NCBI RefSeq assembly: GCF_048128805.1
Contig: NC_136016.1
Span: 9,669,501-9,733,500, forward strand
Direction of reading: 5' to 3'
Origin: Centroberyx gerrardi
Lineage: Eukaryota > Chordata > Actinopteri > Beryciformes > Berycidae
Length of the DNA stretch: 64,000 bases
Under the pieces are notes generated by a model. It was not told the origin of the DNA. It ran no database searches and saw only the letters and a program-made list of their open reading frames with translations. Each line of letters starts with the position of its first letter. The first letter of the stretch is position 1. The translations under genes and the position numbers were made by a program. Shown one piece after another: positions 60,748 to 64,000 of the stretch.

Positions 60748-61820
60748 GATTGCAACTTCTAAGGCTCGAGATATTTTAAGGCCCTGACACACCAAACCGA
60801 CTTCAAAGAACCAGCGGCGACGAAGGCCGACTGTTGCGTCGCCTCACGTCGCCTGCGTCTGGTCCAAAAAGTTGCACTTGAACACACCGCAAAGACTACA
60901 GCCGATGGCCAACTAGCACGTACGTTCTGCGCCTGCGTGAGGGGAAATAACCATATGTCTGATAAGAAGTTACAAATGGCACTGGCGTTGTCAGCCCTTG
61001 GTCTTTTGGTTGTGGAAGAAGAAAGGAAGAGGCGGAGGCGAAAAATAAGGAGAAACCGCACTAAATGGGTGAAATCATGAATAACGTTACTCCAGACAGG
61101 CTCAAGGGGCTTTCCCGAACCTGTGTCGAGAGCTGGAGATAAATGAAACCTCTGATTTTAAAAATTTCGCTCGGCTCTTTCCTGTTCAGTTCCACATGTT
61201 GAAGGAATTTATCAGTCCAATCATCCAGAGGCAAAACACGAACTACCAATCAGAGTAATCTCTCTCACCGACGGCTCCGACGCCAATTCAACATGCTCAA
61301 TCGGCCGAAAAGACGCCGACAGGGTCCGACTAGTGCCGACGGTGCGGGACACACCGCAAAAACTAGGGACACCGACGCTTACCGACGGCCCGACATTGCC
61401 CGATGGCCGACCGTCGGCCTGGTGTGTCAGGGCCTTTACAGTGTCCTCTTCATCCTCTGTATGGAGAATTCGAGCTCCTACCCTCCGGACGGAGATTTAG
61501 ACTACCAAAGGCCAGGTCTAACAGGTTGAATAATTATTTTATTTCTCAGGCCACCAAACTGTTAAATGCTCATGATGATCCAGCTGATGATTAGTTTCCC
61601 ATTTAACTACTGGGGGCTGATGATGGTTTTAGCGAGGGCTAAACATACTCTAGGTTTCCTGTTGTCACGTGATGTATTCATGTATTTTATCATGTTTTTT
61701 GTATCTGAGTCCGTGTGCCTATGTCTCTGTGTGTTCTATGTTTTTATCTGGCTGCAAGACAAATTTCCCCTCGAGGACAATAAAGTTGAAGTTGAAGTTG
61801 AAGTTGAAGTTGAAGTTGTT
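60748..61820 (+). mobile_element. LINE 3' end fragment carrying a nested PIF-Harbinger element (block C)
   Basis: Same composite insertion as 26201-27279, 6 bp shorter because the (GTTGAA)n tail has one unit less. Confidence 0.7.
60779..61435 (+). mobile_element. PIF-Harbinger element with transposase N-terminal fragment (block C)
   Basis: Copy of 26232-26888: same 657 bp length, inverted ends and TTA duplications (60776-60778, 61436-61438). It arrived with the segmental duplication rather than by new transposition, since flanks match on both sides. Confidence 0.85.
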
Positions 61821-63650
61821 CCCCAACTCCTATCCTTCCTCCTGAGCCACAGCCAGAAGCTGTTCTTCTCCGCTTCCTCTGCCAGCTCTCTTGTCGCCTT
61901 CCACAACTGTCATGATTCCTGGTAGCTTCCAGCTACCAGCCCAGTAAATAAACTGTCTTTTGAACTGTGCTCATTGCCTCTTGTCTCTGTGTCTGCACTT
62001 GGGTTCACTTGCCTAGCCGTAACAGTATGATCCGGCCAGTCATGAACCCAGTGGACACAGCCAACCCTCTCTTGTCCCGGTGCAGTGGAAGAAAGCCCCG
62101 GGGGGTTTCAGCCCCTTTCCCTGCCTGCTTGTCTGTCTCCCCTGCACTCTCAATCCCCAGCGCACTCAAGCCCCAACCCTCTCGTCTCCCGGCTGTGGAG
62201 GAAAGCTCTGGGGGGTTTCCGCCCCTTTCCCTGCCTGCTTACCTTGCCCGTCTAGCAGCCTTGTCTGCTAGCGACCGACCAGCTAGCTTCCAGCCTGCAT
62301 CTCGCCCTGTGTATCAGCCTGCTTCCCGGCGTGCTAGCAACCGGCCAGCTAGCCTTCAGCCCGTCTCCCAGTTTGCTAGCTTTGGGCCTGCTAGCCACCA
62401 GCCTGTCTCCCAGTTTGCTAGCTTCGGGCCTGCTAGCCACCAGCCTGTCTCCCAGTTTGCTAGCTTTGGGCCTGCTAGTTACCAGCCTGTCTCCCAGTCT
62501 GCTAGCCTTGGGTCTGCTAGCCTTCAGCCTGCACCTCGGACTTCTCGCAACCAGCCTCCACTCCAGTCGGTTAGGCTCGGCGTCATGAGCCTGCAGTCTG
62601 CCTGTCCTGAACCTGCCTGTCCTGATTCTGCATTTCCTGAACCCCATGAGACTAATATGGATCAGCTGTGGAGTCACCCTGACGTCCAGCGGTCACCCTA
62701 TGAAGGGACTCGCCTTGCCATTTTCACGGGGAACTGCAGAGTCTCCAAGAGGAGGTGAGGTCCCGATGGCTCCCGACGCCACTGGCTCTCTCAGCAGCCC
62801 AGCGCCACAGAGTCTCCGCTGCCTAGCGCCACAGAGTCTCCGCTGCCCAGCAACACGGAGTCTCTGCTGCTCAGCAGCACTACTGAGGTCCAGTCTGTTC
62901 CTGCTCCGCTAAAGCTCCCTGTCCCCAAGCTGCGGCGGTCTCCTGTCCCTGCGCCGCGGAAACTCCCGGTCCCCGAGCTGTGGCGGTCTCCTGTTCCTGC
63001 TCCGCTAAAGCTCCCTGTCCCCAAGCTGCGGCGGTCTCCTGTCCCTGCGCCGCGGAAACTCCCGGTCCCCGAGCTGTGGCGGTCTCCTGTCCCTGCGCCG
63101 CGTAAGCGCCCGGTCCTGGAGCTGCGGTGGTCTCCTGTTCCTGCGCTGCTAAAGCCTTCTGTTTCTGAGCTGTTAAAGTCTTCTGTTCCTGTGTTGCAGC
63201 AATCCGCTGAGCCTGAGTTGCCGCAGTCTTCAGTACCTGTTCTGCTGCAGTCTCCTGTGGCTGTGCTCCAGCAGCCTCCTGTTCCTCTGGCTCCTCCAGC
63301 CATGCCAGATTCCCAACCGTCGGCCGCATTTGCCGACGCCCTACCATTCCCCGCCGGCCATCTCCGCCGACGGCCACTGCAGGACTCCCGTCCTGTATTC
63401 CAGTCTCTGGTCAACTCCAGTGACTCTAGTGGTTCCAGTGACTCTAGTGATTCCAGTGACACCGACGACTCCAGTGACTCTGATGACACCATCGACTCCA
63501 GTGACACCGACAATTCCTGTGTCTCCTGTGTCTACGGTGTCTCCAGTGTCCCCAGTGATTCCTGTAACACCAGTGCCAGTCCTGCACTCCAGTTTCTGGT
63601 TTCTGGTCCTGCTCTCCGGTCTCCGGCCTCCAGTCCTGCATTCCAGTCTA
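61821..63650 (+). mobile_element. LTR-like repeat element with proline-rich tandem repeats (block C)
   Basis: Copy of 27280-29123. The first frame (61967-62758, 263 codons) is longer than in block A because a TAG in A (near 28023) is CAG here. 42-bp and 48-bp tandem arrays are present. It is 12 bp shorter than block A near 63304 (A reads atgcctgccgtcgtccggccagatt, C reads atgccagatt, so about 15 bp are missing locally). Confidence 0.5.
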
Positions 63651-64000
63651 GTTAGACTCCAACTTGTCTCTGTAGGCTCTTTTGGCATCTCTGATGGCTT
63701 TCCGTAGGTCGTATCTGGACTTCCTCAAGGCCTCCAGGTCCCCAGAGCTATAGGCAGAGGACCGTGCTCTGAGTTTAGCACGGACATCACCATTAATCCA
63801 GGGCTTTTGGTTGGGGAAAGTCCTAACATTGACTTTCGGGACGACGTCATCAATGCACTTGGAGATGTAGGCTGAGACAGCGTCTGTGTATTCATCAATG
63901 TCCCCATCAGCTGCAACACAGAACATCTGCCAGTCTGTGGTTTCAAAACAGCCCTGGAGAGTGGCAATGGATTCCTCTCTCCAGCGTTGAACTGCCCGAA
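63651..64000 (-). mobile_element. LINE endonuclease-domain fragment, antisense, cut by the window end (block C)
   Basis: Same junction and sequence as 29124 onward: minus-strand linker after the endonuclease domain (KPWINGDVRAKLRARSSA) up to the end of the window. Confidence 0.8.

Overview
This is vertebrate, almost certainly teleost fish, genomic DNA. The evidence is intron-rich genes with GT-AG introns, abundant (CA)n/(GT)n microsatellites, and a mixture of fish-type mobile elements (BEL/Pao, Ty3/gypsy, LINE, PIF-Harbinger, hAT MITEs). Nothing bacterial, viral or CRISPR-like is present.

The core is a tandem cluster, all on the + strand, of Cys-loop ligand-gated ion channel genes of the 5-HT3 receptor-like family. 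Five genes can be assembled exon by exon into uninterrupted 10-exon reading frames: gene 1 (6030-10126, 458 aa), gene 2 (14775-19857, 458 aa), gene 3 (20499-24653, 456 aa), gene 4 (35852-40119, 462 aa) and gene 5 (55046-59201, 456 aa). Two broken copies, related to gene 2, lie before gene 4 (33801-35199) and gene 5 (52942-54393). Each intact protein has a signal peptide, a ligand-binding domain with a 13-residue Cys-loop, M1-M3, an intracellular loop with an amphipathic MA-like helix, and M4. M2 has the cation-channel pattern (Glu at -1', Leu at 9', Asp at 20').

Layout: 1-2580 holds the possible 3' end of an unrecognised upstream gene; 2581-5540 is intergenic with microsatellites; 5543-10126 is promoter plus gene 1; 10127-14340 is intergenic and contains an antisense Ty3/gypsy remnant split by a hAT-type MITE; 14342-24653 holds genes 2 and 3, only 641 bp apart. 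From there the array consists of a gene 3-type gene, a block of mobile elements, and a gene 2-type pseudogene, repeated. Block A is 24654-33800, block B 40120-52941, and block C 59202-64000 (cut by the window end). The blocks contain a shared 3' spacer, a LINE-tail/Harbinger insertion (A and C only), a proline-rich tandem-repeat LTR-like element, an antisense LINE endonuclease fragment (A and C) or a Harbinger plus other LINE fragments (B), and a decayed BEL/Pao element (A and B).

Most interesting points: (i) between paralogues the exons for the ligand-binding domain differ strongly, mostly by amino-acid-changing substitutions, while the pore/M1-M4 exons are nearly identical; (ii) the loop-B tryptophan of classical 5-HT3 receptors is absent in all five, so the ligand is unlikely to be bound as serotonin is in 5-HT3A; (iii) intron 4 in all five genes has (AC)n near its donor and (GT)n at its acceptor, a layout that could pair and bridge the intron. 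All alignments and counts were made by eye.
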